Shown here: in pieces, positions 55,123 through 63,958 of the stretch | How positions within the stretch are numbered: the first letter of the stretch is position 1 | How the letters are laid out: each line of letters starts with the position of its first letter | From: Paenibacillus amylolyticus | Lineage (GTDB): Bacteria > Bacillota > Bacilli > Paenibacillales > Paenibacillaceae | DNA length: 64,000 nucleotides | Reading direction: 5' to 3' | Assembly: GCF_003719335.1 (NCBI RefSeq) | Contig: NZ_RIAS01000004.1 | Span: 62,001 to 126,000 of the forward strand | Notes under the pieces: generated by a model | What the model was told of the DNA's origin: nothing | Databases searched by the model: none | The model's input: only the letters and a program-made list of their open reading frames with translations | Made by a program: the position numbers and the translations under genes

Positions 55123-55164
55123 GCAAACAGCAATATTCACGAAAGGTTACTTTGGATGGCATAA

Positions 55165-55188
55165 CAAAAAACACGGGCGACATCCCGC
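55165..55188 (-). terminator. Hairpin/T-run 1 of rsgA leader (weaker)
   Basis: Minus strand GCGGG-ATGTCG-CCCGT followed by GTTTTTTG. The stem is short. It begins about 30 bases after the leader-peptide stop. Confidence 0.5.
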
Positions 55189-55217
55189 TTTTTTTCAGAT
55201 ATGCCAGCTATTCGGTT

Positions 55218-55256
55218 TTAATACTGAACCACCATATCCATATAAGTAGCAGCCAT
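55218..55256 (-). CDS. Putative 12-residue leader peptide
   Basis: ATG at 55256 opens a 12-codon frame, MAATYMDMVVQY, then TAA. An excellent ribosome site (AGGGAGAGG) lies six bases before it. It is followed by three hairpin/T-run elements ahead of rsgA. This is the layout of leader peptides that regulate resistance genes by ribosome stalling or by coupling translation to transcription attenuation. Expression is not shown. Confidence 0.6.
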   Translation of the reverse strand: MAATYMDMVVQY

Positions 55257-55499
55257 TTAAAACCTCTCCCTTCGTGTAAGGAACTTGCTTATCGCTAAGC
55301 TGTCTTTACCATAACCTGTAATGGAAAATAATTCAATGTTATTTGTATGCAGATTTCAATCCGCAATGACATGATCCGTGACATGTTTTAATTCAAAATG
55401 CTTGGAACCCCGAAAGGCTGCAATCCTGTCTCTCAAGATAATCTCTCCTGTCTGTGCTCTGGTTGAATCAGCATGGATTAGCCGTAGTAACTTCGTATG

Positions 55500-56066
55500 T
55501 TATGAACGTCTGTAAATGACGAAGCGCCCTTCACTGGCAGATTCGCTGCCGATCCAGCCGACAGGCATTCCCTGATTTTTATAGACATTAAACATGGATT
55601 CAAAATAAGGATGTGGCTCCTTGCATAACAATCGAGCTCGTGCAATCTGAAATAGATCGCCGCTGATGATATCAGCGAGATGGTTGAGTTGATCAGGCTT
55701 CAGGCGCAGTTCATCGACCATTCCCTCTAATTTATTTTTCATTATGCCGTAGAAGTCTTGCTCTTCTTCATACAGAATGAACGCTTGGGCAAGAGATCTC
55801 TGTTCCTCACCGGAAGCGGGCGGAATATCTCCTGAGGCATCTGCGGTGATGTCTAATAAAAAATAAAAAGGCGGCTCTACATCCTCATCCTGGTAAAATA
55901 TCAAGGCTTCCTCTAGATTCGTAAACGGATTTGGTGCCTCAGAAGCTGCTCCATCTACTGCAACGCCATCGGCAAAGGGAAGATACGGCCTCTTTAATAT
56001 ATCGCCGTGTTCAATGTAATCCAGAACCTCACGTACATCTAGAGAGAAAATTTCTTTACTGGTCAT
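55500..56066 (-). CDS. Hypothetical protein (188 aa)
   Basis: A 188-residue acidic protein, probably soluble, with no signal peptide. It has aromatic-rich strands and helices (EEALIFYQDEDVEPPFYFLL, AFILYEEEQDFYGIMKNKLE). No family is recognised. GGGAG lies 14 bases before the ATG, a long spacing. It lies upstream of the rsgA leader on the same strand with about 240 bp to the leader peptide; independent transcription is likely. Confidence 0.7.
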   Translation of the reverse strand: MTSKEIFSLDVREVLDYIEHGDILKRPYLPFADGVAVDGAASEAPNPFTNLEEALIFYQDEDVEPPFYFLLDITADASGDIPPASGEEQRSLAQAFILYEEEQDFYGIMKNKLEGMVDELRLKPDQLNHLADIISGDLFQIARARLLCKEPHPYFESMFNVYKNQGMPVGWIGSESASEGRFVIYRRS

Positions 56067-56250
56067 CGCTCGTCTCAGCTCCCGACATTTAGTGGTAGAT
56101 GCTTTATAATTCTACATCTATGTGCGGAGGGCCTGCCTGCAAAGTAAACTCATTCAAGGATGCTATAACGTCTTCGCGTTCGTGGAACAGCTCGTATGTG
56201 TTACAATTTTTCTATGACAAAATGTGACGTAGTTAAAAGGTGGAGAGATT

Positions 56251-57159
56251 TTGAATCAACGTAGGTTGGCGATGATGCGCCTCATGGATTCCAGACACAA
56301 GTTCACAGCTCGGGAGCTGGCAGAACGATTTGACGTATCGATGCGTACCATTCAGCGTGATCTGGACGCATTACAGGAAATGGGGTTTCCCTTATATACC
56401 GAGGTAGGTGTTAACGGCGGATATCGGGTGTTGCCCAATCGGATTCTACCGCCATTACAGCTTACACAACAAGAAGCACTGGGTCTGTTTATGATGCTTG
56501 AATATTTGGAGCTGGTTCCTGATTTTCCGTATGGTTCAATTCGTGAACATCTGGCAGAACAGTATTTCTCTACACTGCCTTCGGATGTACAGGAACGGAT
56601 CGCAGGGTTGCGGGAACACATTGCTTTTATGCAGCATCCGGGTGATCATCACGATTCCCTTACATCGGAACTGTTAACAGCCGCAGTTGAGAAGAAAGCT
56701 ATTTTATTCATGTACAACGCTCGTAGTGGCTGGAAAAAGGTAAACGTCTATCCCTTGGGCATCTATTATGAGCGGGGGTACTGGTACATGCCTGCACGGG
56801 ATAACGATCACGTGTTGTTATATCGTGTGGATCGAATAAAGCAGCTTACGGTGCTGGATCAGATCGATGAATCTGTACCCACACTAAAAGCATGGCTGAA
56901 ACAGGCAACGCACACAGATGGCGAAGAGGTTGTACTGCAATTCACGGAATTCGGGGAAAGAATAGCGGCATCGGACGTGATATTTAAGACGGTGACAGAC
57001 CAGAAATGGAGCGGTATTGTGCCTCACTCGGAGTTTGCTTTTACCGCGCGTAGGTTGCTCTCCTATGGCCCCGAGGTCAAGGTAATATCTCCACCAGAAT
57101 TACAGGAGCAGGTACGTACGATGTTGGAACAAAGCGTAGCACAATATAGGGAGGATTAG
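56251..57159 (+). CDS. YafY/WYL-domain transcriptional regulator
   Basis: A 302-residue regulator starting at TTG 56251, close behind GGTGGAGAG. The N-terminus is an HTH_11 winged helix (FTARELAERFDVSMRTIQRD, GVNGGYRV), and residues about 140-300 hold a WYL domain (AILFMYNARSGWKKVNVYPL, GIYYERGYWYMPARDNDHVL) with a WCX-like tail. WYL domains sense nucleic acids or small ligands. It is divergent from the hypothetical gene at 55500, with 184 bp between. Its targets are unknown. Confidence 0.92.
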   Translation: MNQRRLAMMRLMDSRHKFTARELAERFDVSMRTIQRDLDALQEMGFPLYTEVGVNGGYRVLPNRILPPLQLTQQEALGLFMMLEYLELVPDFPYGSIREHLAEQYFSTLPSDVQERIAGLREHIAFMQHPGDHHDSLTSELLTAAVEKKAILFMYNARSGWKKVNVYPLGIYYERGYWYMPARDNDHVLLYRVDRIKQLTVLDQIDESVPTLKAWLKQATHTDGEEVVLQFTEFGERIAASDVIFKTVTDQKWSGIVPHSEFAFTARRLLSYGPEVKVISPPELQEQVRTMLEQSVAQYRED

Positions 57160-57290
57160 AGGATATCGGCTTTCCGTATGGAAGATATAGAAATGTTACC
57201 CGAAATGACTGGGCACACGTAATGCAACCTTATATAGACTCAGCGAAAGGGGGGCTACCATGATTCGATTCATAATAAATTTCACGACAC

Positions 57291-57340
57291 GCTCTATGCA
57301 GAGTCCATGCGAGGAACAACGGCGGTTGTTTGCATAGAGC
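57291..57340 (+). repeat. Inverted repeat with inner hairpin
   Basis: GCTCTATGCA (57291-57300) and TGCATAGAGC (57331-57340) are perfect 10-bp arms. AACAAC-GGCG-GTTGTT lies inside. It sits in the 279-bp gap between the WYL gene and the CD3324-like gene, which otherwise shows nothing clear. Confidence 0.7.
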
Positions 57341-57438
57341 CTGATAGCCATTTCCGCCATCATTGATATGATAAAATCAGAAGTTTTCTCGTAAGACCCT
57401 GCTACCTTAAAGATTAACTTTTTAAGGAGTGGAGTACG

Positions 57439-57711
57439 ATGAAATATGTGAATGCGGATGCCGTCCTTCCGAAGGCATTGCTTGAAGAAATACAGCGACA
57501 TCTTCCTGGTGGATTAATCTATATTCCGAGGCCGAAGGATACCCATAAGAAATGGGGAGAGAATTCAGGCGGTCGACAACTAATTCGGGAACGGAACCAT
57601 GAGATTCGCCAGAAGTTTGCAACGGGAGCAACGATCGATAAGCTTGTAGAGCAATATTGTTTATCTCTGGAGAGCATCAAGAAAATTGTATATTGCAAAA
57701 AAGTGAAGTGA
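57439..57711 (+). CDS. CD3324-family small protein
   Basis: A 90-residue protein with the family layout: an N-terminal segment MKYVNADAVLPKALLEEIQ, then GLIYIPRPKDTHKKWGENSG, and a C-terminal helix-turn-helix like region (IRQKFATGATIDKLVEQYCL, SLESIKKIVY). This suggests DNA binding similar to Mor-type activators, though the function is unproven. TTAAGGAGTGGAGTACG is a strong ribosome site. Confidence 0.85.
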   Translation: MKYVNADAVLPKALLEEIQRHLPGGLIYIPRPKDTHKKWGENSGGRQLIRERNHEIRQKFATGATIDKLVEQYCLSLESIKKIVYCKKVK

Positions 57712-57748
57712 AGTTGAAATCAAGTGAAATGAAACTGGATGAAGTGTG

Positions 57749-57782
57749 AGTCACATTCGAGCTATTGGATGTGGCTTTTTAC
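57749..57782 (+). terminator. Intrinsic terminator
   Basis: AGTCACAT and ATGTGGCT pair (one G-T), followed by TTTTT. It ends the CD3324-like gene. Confidence 0.7.
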
Positions 57783-57935
57783 TATGCACTTTTCGTGTGC
57801 AGACATGTGGATGTACAAAATGGTTTGAAAACGAATAGTACATATCTGTCCACCGCCAGTATTCGTACAATGGAGTCTAGAGGGCAAGTTTACTTATATA
57901 GAGTAAGGAAACGGGCGTAACCAGCGGAAGGAACG

Positions 57936-58511
57936 GTGATCTGGATAGAGATGAACATGCATGTGGAGCTGACGAATCTGGAAAAGGCATATATCATCAA
58001 AAACATGTATCCGTTATACCTGTATGACCTGTCTGGACATTATGGGCTGCAGGAGGGACATCGACCGAATAAACATGGCATTTACGAGGAAAGTTCTGCC
58101 TACCGAACATTACAAGATCAGTATGATGTGCAAAATGTATGATGGGAAAAGCCGGGTCGTCTCTATCCTTTTCTGATCATGGCTGAGGACAGACCTGCAG
58201 GTTTCGCACTGGTGGCAACACCGCCTCACTGTTCACCAGGGGTCGATTTTTTCATGCACGAATTCTTCCTGCTGCAACCATATCGGGGAATGGGCATTGC
58301 GGAGCAAGCGGCGGCAACGATCTTCGCCATGTTTAAGGGCAACTGGGAGATATTCACCAATCTAGGGGAGAAAAACAAAGTGGGTCAGCATTTCTGGCGC
58401 AAGACGGTAGCGAATTATACGCAAGGTTTGTACGAGGAAGAAGTAGCCGTAACCGCAGACGCGGATGGGCTCAAATTAATCTTTCGTTTCTCGAATCATA
58501 GGTTAGATTGA
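57936..58511 (+). pseudogene. GNAT acetyltransferase broken by an in-frame TGA
   Basis: Two pieces lie in the same frame: 57936-58142 and 58143-58511. Joined, they read through QDQYDVQNV-stop-WEKPGRLYPFLIMAEDRP. The second part holds an acetyl-CoA-binding type segment (FFLLQPYRGMGIAEQAAATI) and FWRKTVANYT, as in GNAT enzymes. A TGG-to-TGA change at 58140-58142 would explain the break. The downstream piece has an ATG at 58179 but no clear ribosome site. It is either inactivated or a sequence error. Confidence 0.75.
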
Positions 58512-58564
58512 TGGGTATATCCGGAAGTCAGCTTTCCGACATAAAAGTTCTACTCCACTACAAA

Positions 58565-58594
58565 CAGACTATTTCTTGTGAAGGAAATAGTCTG
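58565..58594. terminator. Hairpin after the GH43 gene
   Basis: CAGACTATTTC and GAAATAGTCTG are perfect 11-bp arms around an eight-base loop. It lies between the convergent GNAT remnant and GH43 gene; T-runs are weak. Confidence 0.6.
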
Positions 58595-58632
58595 CTGAGC
58601 ATGGAGAAAGGCTGTTTTAACATCATCGTTGC

Positions 58633-60501
58633 TTAGAAATTCGTCCGTGCAAACGTGGCGTCTCCTTTTGTAGTCGCATTGCTGGCGGCATTCACGGCAT
58701 CTAGCTGCAACACATAATCATAATGTCGGATGTAATATCCCGGTTGACTGTAGGATTGCAAAGAAAGTTTGTTACTGTCAGCCCAGCCGGGGCTAATCAG
58801 GAACGTTGCATCCTCTTTATATGCGGTGGTGTTTGTGAAGGCTTCGAGTACAATTTTGTTATTTGCATTGCGTTTCAGGAAGTAACCAGGGTGGTTGATT
58901 GCCTCTAGCGAAACACCTGTAGAGCTGGCAAGACCCGGTACAACGCGGAACTGGGCATCCAGAGCCGGGGAGATATTCGCATCAATGCGAGCAACATAAT
59001 TGGCGTGACGGATCATGCGATCCGGCACATTGTGTGAAGTGAACTGGCTGTAGCCTGTAGCTTCAGGCGTGGATGGGCCCAGCATTTTGACTTCATGCAG
59101 TGTTGGGGTATACCAGTTGCCCGGATTGTTCCACAAGACAGCGTTGACCATATTTATTCGCACATAGCGGGCCGTGAAATGCACCGCATCCGTGGTGAAA
59201 CCATATGTCAGATTATTGGTGCGATCCAGCGTGGAGTAGTTTATACCATCGTTGCTAATTTCGATTTTGTATTTGTAATACCCCTCGGAACCTTTATACA
59301 TAAACCACGAAGTGTTAATCTCCGTAATTGTCTTTGGTGCTCCAAAATCGACCTGCCACCACGCAGGCCAGCTATTGGAAGAAGCCACCCACGAGGTCTG
59401 ATAGTTACCGTCATTGACAAGGGAAGGGGACGAGCCAGAGGCCGTCGAGCTGGCGGAAGCTGTCTTGCCTTGGGCATGATTGACGAGAGGGGGCAGCGTG
59501 ACCTGGCCTGTTGCCGCGTCAATATTCCATGTGGTATACCATTCCAGTGACGCCGTTCCATTGCCGTCATTCAGCGTAAGGGGCAACCAGATATGCTTGT
59601 GCTCGCCCAGATTCATCGGATTCCAGCGATCCGCCATATAGATATACGACGTGGTGCTGCTACCCTGAATCGTGGCAATATCATGAATCTGGGAGCCGAA
59701 GGCCGATGGATTGCCATAAGGCATTAGTGCAGACCATGGCCCGGTCATTGAAGTAGCTGTAGCATACGCGCCCTGATTCGGATACCAGCCGGCGGCCTGG
59801 GAGGTGAATAGGTAGTAGCGATTTCCCTTTTTCACAACAGCGGGGGCTTCTCGGTATGCATTCTCGAATAGCCATCCTTCAAAAGACTGTACCCCTGTAT
59901 AACTTGCATTCATCTTAAAAATAGCCATCGTATCATTCGCACCACCGTTTTTACGGGAGGCCGTTACGAGATAACCTGTGCCGTCCGTGTCCACAAAAAC
60001 AGTCATGTCACGAGATTCATAGTCAAGCGGGCGGAAGCTGCCCTCATACGTAAATTTGCCATTAGGTGTACTGCTTGTGGCTACCGCTACGCGGCCGAGA
60101 TTATAATCTGTACCATTCTCGTAATGAGCCCAGAGTACATATTGCTTGGTGGAGGCATTATAGATCACTTTGGGACGTTCAATCTTGCTGGAGGCGAGTT
60201 CTGTTGCGGAGCCTTTGGTCAGGATGGCATTGCTAAAAGTCCAATTTTTCAAATCGGTTGAGGTGTAGACGTTCACACTGTCAAACTTACCGCCTACCGC
60301 GTGTTCACCATACAGATAATACGTTGAGCCAACCTGCAGGATGTTACCGCTGTTGGCGTGAATGGGATTGCCAGCCGTATCAAGCCAATCGGTGCCATTG
60401 GTAATTGCTACACTTGCCGCGCTACTTCGTTCAGGATGTAGACCAAACATCGTTAATGCGAGTGTGAAAACCAGAAGCCAGACCGTTTTACGTTTTCCCA
60501 T
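58633..60501 (-). CDS. Secreted GH43 glycosidase with CBM32-like and AbfB domains
   Basis: A 622-residue secreted enzyme (signal peptide ending near ERSSAA). The GH43 five-bladed propeller spans about 30-330 (GGKFDSVNVYTSTDLKNWTF, SKIERPKVIYN, SRDMTVFVDTDGTGYLV, YREAPAVVKKGNRYYLFTSQ) and resembles the exo-beta-1,3-galactanase subgroup (GH43_24). Then come an F5/8-type CBM32-like module (KTASASSTASGSSPSLVND, WWQVDFGA) and a C-terminal AbfB (CBM42-like) domain (FTSHNVPDRMIRHANYVARI). It acts on plant arabinogalactans. ATG 60501 follows GGAGG at 8 bp. A cre-like site upstream suggests CcpA repression. Confidence 0.88.
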   Translation of the reverse strand: MGKRKTVWLLVFTLALTMFGLHPERSSAASVAITNGTDWLDTAGNPIHANSGNILQVGSTYYLYGEHAVGGKFDSVNVYTSTDLKNWTFSNAILTKGSATELASSKIERPKVIYNASTKQYVLWAHYENGTDYNLGRVAVATSSTPNGKFTYEGSFRPLDYESRDMTVFVDTDGTGYLVTASRKNGGANDTMAIFKMNASYTGVQSFEGWLFENAYREAPAVVKKGNRYYLFTSQAAGWYPNQGAYATATSMTGPWSALMPYGNPSAFGSQIHDIATIQGSSTTSYIYMADRWNPMNLGEHKHIWLPLTLNDGNGTASLEWYTTWNIDAATGQVTLPPLVNHAQGKTASASSTASGSSPSLVNDGNYQTSWVASSNSWPAWWQVDFGAPKTITEINTSWFMYKGSEGYYKYKIEISNDGINYSTLDRTNNLTYGFTTDAVHFTARYVRINMVNAVLWNNPGNWYTPTLHEVKMLGPSTPEATGYSQFTSHNVPDRMIRHANYVARIDANISPALDAQFRVVPGLASSTGVSLEAINHPGYFLKRNANNKIVLEAFTNTTAYKEDATFLISPGWADSNKLSLQSYSQPGYYIRHYDYVLQLDAVNAASNATTKGDATFARTNF

Positions 60502-60531
60502 TACGTACACCTCCATCAAGATTAGAAGATA

Positions 60532-60545
60532 TTAAAGCGCTTTCA
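60532..60545. promoter_or_regulatory. cre-like site upstream of GH43
   Basis: On the minus strand TGAAAGCGCTTTAA matches the CcpA consensus TGWAARCGYTWNCW at all but one position. It lies about 30-45 bp before the GH43 start codon, where bound CcpA would block transcription. Confidence 0.75.
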
Positions 60546-60763
60546 AATCTATTGTAGTTGATTTACAATATTTAGCAAGTGAACAATTCAGAGATTGTTG
60601 AACTTAGCAATATCTTACGAAGAATAAGCGGCAAGAGCATGAATTCCGTCCCTGTTTACTGTGATATGAAGCCGGATATCAGATGAATTCGTATGTAAAT
60701 GGTAGTATCTTTGTAGGGAAATGAAGGATAAAACATATTTTGGCGCTGGAGGTGCTGGGTGCT

Positions 60764-61540
60764 ATGAGTAATGTCGTACACTATGAGGTAAATTCGGTAG
60801 AAGACTATATAGCGATGATCGAAGAGTTACCTAACGGTCAGGACGGGTATTATTATCGTGGAGAAGACAAGGCATATGCCTCGTTATCTTCGTCTCTACT
60901 CCGATCCAGTATCGTTAGGCTGATTCGAAATAATCCTGATTACTATGTGGATGCAGTAAATGATTATGTCCGAGATATGGCAGATCAAGCAGGAGAGTGG
61001 GAGCGCGGGCATGTGCTGGCCTGGTGTCATCACGAGGGCCTGCCTACGAATTTGCTGGAACTTACAGCGTCGCCGCTACGCGCATTGTACTTTGCCTGTT
61101 TGAGCCGCACCGATCATAGCGAGGAGCCGAGTCAGGCAGGATTCGTATATGGTTTTGCGAGAGAGAATACAGCCGATGTGACTGAATTAATATTGGAGAA
61201 TGTGACAATGAAGGCATCTCGTTATAACTTAATTGAGGATATGGTCGATGATCCACGATGGATAAGTCTGTTGTCGGATAACGAGAAAAAGAGACCTTCT
61301 AAGCCTGATCTGGCCCAATTTCCTTACCTGATTTATCAGGCACCGTATAAGTATAGAGGTTCAGACGAACCGAATGGCCTATATTTCTATCAGTTGTTTC
61401 AGACGGTTTCCTCATCATCCCGTCCGGAATTTTCTTATGAAATCATGCAGCAGCAGTACACACCTTCGCTGATCGTTAAAGTGAGCAATCCGACAGAGAT
61501 TCGAGAGCAGCTTCATCACCGATTGGGACTGTACAAGTGA
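60764..61540 (+). CDS. FRG-domain protein
   Basis: A 258-residue protein with the FRG domain pattern: GYYYRGEDKAYASLSSSLLR near the start and AWCHHEGLPTNLLELTASPL then RALYFACL in the middle. FRG proteins (named for the FRG motif; here YRGE) are of unknown activity, often in defence or mobile regions. ATG 60764 was chosen because GGAGG lies about 11 bp upstream; a TTG at 60740 is also in frame. It shows no signal peptide. The next gene lies 106 bp downstream. Confidence 0.85.
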   Translation: MSNVVHYEVNSVEDYIAMIEELPNGQDGYYYRGEDKAYASLSSSLLRSSIVRLIRNNPDYYVDAVNDYVRDMADQAGEWERGHVLAWCHHEGLPTNLLELTASPLRALYFACLSRTDHSEEPSQAGFVYGFARENTADVTELILENVTMKASRYNLIEDMVDDPRWISLLSDNEKKRPSKPDLAQFPYLIYQAPYKYRGSDEPNGLYFYQLFQTVSSSSRPEFSYEIMQQQYTPSLIVKVSNPTEIREQLHHRLGLYK

Positions 61541-61646
61541 TTGAGGTATCGCTCGAATATAAGAGCAAGATTGTGATTGTCGTCTCGTGATATAACTGTC
61601 CTGAGCCTTTGAGAAGGTCATATTATTCATTGAAGGGGATGACGTT

Positions 61647-62423
61647 ATGAACGAGACATGCAGAAGACTGGAAGGACAAGTAGCCTTAGTAACAGGTGCG
61701 AGCAGAGGTATTGGGCGAAGTATTGCGATCCGTCTGGCACAGGAGGGGGCATACGTTCTTGTGCATTTTGCAACAAGGCAGGCGGGAGCGGAAAGTGTGG
61801 TGAGGCACATCATAGACCATGGCGGGCAGGGACAGGCCATTGGAGCTGATTTAAGTACAATGGATGGCATTTATGCATTGTTTTCCAAGGTCGATGCTGC
61901 TGTTCGGAAGCACAAACAAGAAGGAAAGTTGGATATTCTGGTCAATAATGCTGGCATAGGGCAAGTCCTTAGCTTGGAGGAAACGACGGAAGAATCTTTT
62001 GAGGATGTCATGAGAATTAATGTAAAAGCACCGCTATTTGTGACACAGCAGGCCGTCTCTCGACTTCGGGATGGAGGGTGTATCATCAATATTTCCTCTT
62101 TTGTTACACGCGTAGCTTCTCCAGGAGTGTTTGCTTATAGTATGACCAAAGGGGCCATGGATACGTTCACGAAGCTGCTAGCCAAAGAACTGGGAAGCCG
62201 CCAGATCAGGGTTAACGCCATACAACCGGGGATCATTAATACCGAGATGAATGCAGGAACACTTACGAACCCACAGGGACAGGCGTATGCAGCCGGGCTC
62301 TCTGTAATGAATCGCTGGGGAGAACCCGAGGATGTGGCTGATATCGCTGCATTTCTTGCCTCTGCAGATAGTCGCTGGATGACAGGACAATGTTTGGACG
62401 CCAGTGGTGGCTCACACTTATAA
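61647..62423 (+). CDS. Short-chain dehydrogenase/reductase
   Basis: A 258-residue SDR oxidoreductase: cofactor motif TGASRGIGRS, NNAG, the catalytic Ser in INISSFVTR, and YSMTK with Tyr and Lys. The C-terminal part (RQIRVNAIQPGIINTEM, EDVADIAAFLASADSRWMTG, DASGGSHL) is typical of 3-oxoacyl-ACP-reductase-like enzymes. GAAGGGGATGACGTT precedes the ATG. The substrate is unknown. The next gene starts 39 bp later. Confidence 0.95.
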   Translation: MNETCRRLEGQVALVTGASRGIGRSIAIRLAQEGAYVLVHFATRQAGAESVVRHIIDHGGQGQAIGADLSTMDGIYALFSKVDAAVRKHKQEGKLDILVNNAGIGQVLSLEETTEESFEDVMRINVKAPLFVTQQAVSRLRDGGCIINISSFVTRVASPGVFAYSMTKGAMDTFTKLLAKELGSRQIRVNAIQPGIINTEMNAGTLTNPQGQAYAAGLSVMNRWGEPEDVADIAAFLASADSRWMTGQCLDASGGSHL

Positions 62424-62462
62424 TTTCTGACGATATAGCCATGGATTGAAGGGGGAACGGTT

Positions 62463-63872
62463 ATGGATCGCTTTGTGATCAATGCGAATGCTCTAGTGGT
62501 CTTACAGAAAGAGGACGAAGAGACGGTGCTGGTCAAAGGCGGAATTACTGCTGATGGTTTCGAAGTCTTATCGACCTACCCCAAAGGCTGGCTGACATTT
62601 GCCTACCTTATGGATCACCAGGGCATATGGTGGTTCGATGCGCGTACGAACAAGGCCCGTTTGTTCAGTCAAGATACAGAAGCATTCCGCGTTGTGCACG
62701 AGGACTACAGTTCTGATTCGCAGTATGTCTATCTGGAGGACATGCCCGTTTCTCCCTCCGATCCAGGTAGCTTTGAGCTGTTGCCAGGGACACCTTATTT
62801 TGCAAAGGATAAACACCAGTTGTATGTCAAAGACAGCCAGCATTTTCATGTGTTCGATGAAATCGATACAAGTGCAGCCATTGCGCAGCATGATTACTGT
62901 ACGGATCTGGATCATTTGTTTCACTTGTCGAGCGGCCTTCGTTATGCCAATGATTATAAACATGAGATCGTAGATTGGTTGCGGGAGCATTATCCAGATA
63001 TACCCGGCTGGTGGCAGGCCGATTATGTTCATCGTGCAGATGATGCGGTGCAGCTTGCTTGGAATTGGTATGTTACAGCAACCTCCTTATTCTATCGGAC
63101 AGAGTTTGGCGGTGGGTACAGGCGAGAGGGTAAAGAAACCTTCCATCTGGTTCGCGGAGCGGATCAGAGTTCATTTGAACCGCTAGATGGACAATTTGCG
63201 CGTGACCGGAATCGGGTTTATTTTCAGTGGCGTATTATCCGTGAAGCAGATCCGGACAGCTTCGAGTCACTTGGAGGACGATTTGGGCGGGACAAGCAGC
63301 ATGTGTATTACAACGGGTACCGTATTGAGGGGGCTGATGTATCCACATTTGAAGTGTTAGGTGGTACGGAGCATCTGGGTTTATCCAGAGATAAGAAGGA
63401 CGTATATCATGCGCAGTATGCGCGTACCCGTCAGCCTTTCGGTCATCCTGACGATGTGCTTCAACGGATCAAGGGAGCGGATGCGGCAACCTTTGAGTTG
63501 CTTACCCCATCGGGCAGTTGGGCTGTAGATGCGAATCAGGTATATCCGTGGGGCATAGCCAATAAAAAGATAGATCGTGCCAGCTTTACTCATCTGCTCG
63601 AAGCTGATCCCCAGAGCTGGGCTATGGATCGCAATGGGCTGTATAATGCCAATGGCAAACGTACCGTAAAAGGCATCGATGGAGCATCTTTTGTCATGTT
63701 GAACAGGTATTGGGGCAAGGATGATCAGGCTGTATTCAGTTTTGTGACAGGAGGGGTATACAGAACGGCGGATGCGGAGACCTTTCAAGTGATGGATGAT
63801 GAAGGTAGCGCGGAGGATAAGTTGTTTCGGTATTCTATCCACGATGGAGCGGTGCGCAAGAAGAAAAAGTAG
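62463..63872 (+). CDS. DKNYY-repeat protein
   Basis: A 469-residue protein built of repeats of the DKNYY type: PYFAKDKHQLYVKDSQHF, FARDRNRVYFQWRIIREADP, FGRDKQHVYYNGYRIEGADV, WAMDRNGLYNANGKRTVKGI. Each unit holds a short aspartate-rich beta hairpin, and together they probably form an extended beta scaffold. There is no signal peptide, so it is cytoplasmic. GAAGGGGGAACGG is the ribosome site. The function is unknown. Confidence 0.9.
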   Translation: MDRFVINANALVVLQKEDEETVLVKGGITADGFEVLSTYPKGWLTFAYLMDHQGIWWFDARTNKARLFSQDTEAFRVVHEDYSSDSQYVYLEDMPVSPSDPGSFELLPGTPYFAKDKHQLYVKDSQHFHVFDEIDTSAAIAQHDYCTDLDHLFHLSSGLRYANDYKHEIVDWLREHYPDIPGWWQADYVHRADDAVQLAWNWYVTATSLFYRTEFGGGYRREGKETFHLVRGADQSSFEPLDGQFARDRNRVYFQWRIIREADPDSFESLGGRFGRDKQHVYYNGYRIEGADVSTFEVLGGTEHLGLSRDKKDVYHAQYARTRQPFGHPDDVLQRIKGADAATFELLTPSGSWAVDANQVYPWGIANKKIDRASFTHLLEADPQSWAMDRNGLYNANGKRTVKGIDGASFVMLNRYWGKDDQAVFSFVTGGVYRTADAETFQVMDDEGSAEDKLFRYSIHDGAVRKKKK

Positions 63873-63958
63873 ATTTGAAAAATGATGGTGTGGGATTTGA
63901 AAATGAGTTGAGATCTAAAGCCATTCTAGGGATTTAAATTTCATTTGTATATTCAGAT

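Noticed and set aside
58140..58142. TGA as selenocysteine or recoded stop in the GNAT gene
   Set aside because: No stem-loop typical of selenocysteine insertion is seen and the family does not use it; a point mutation is simpler.
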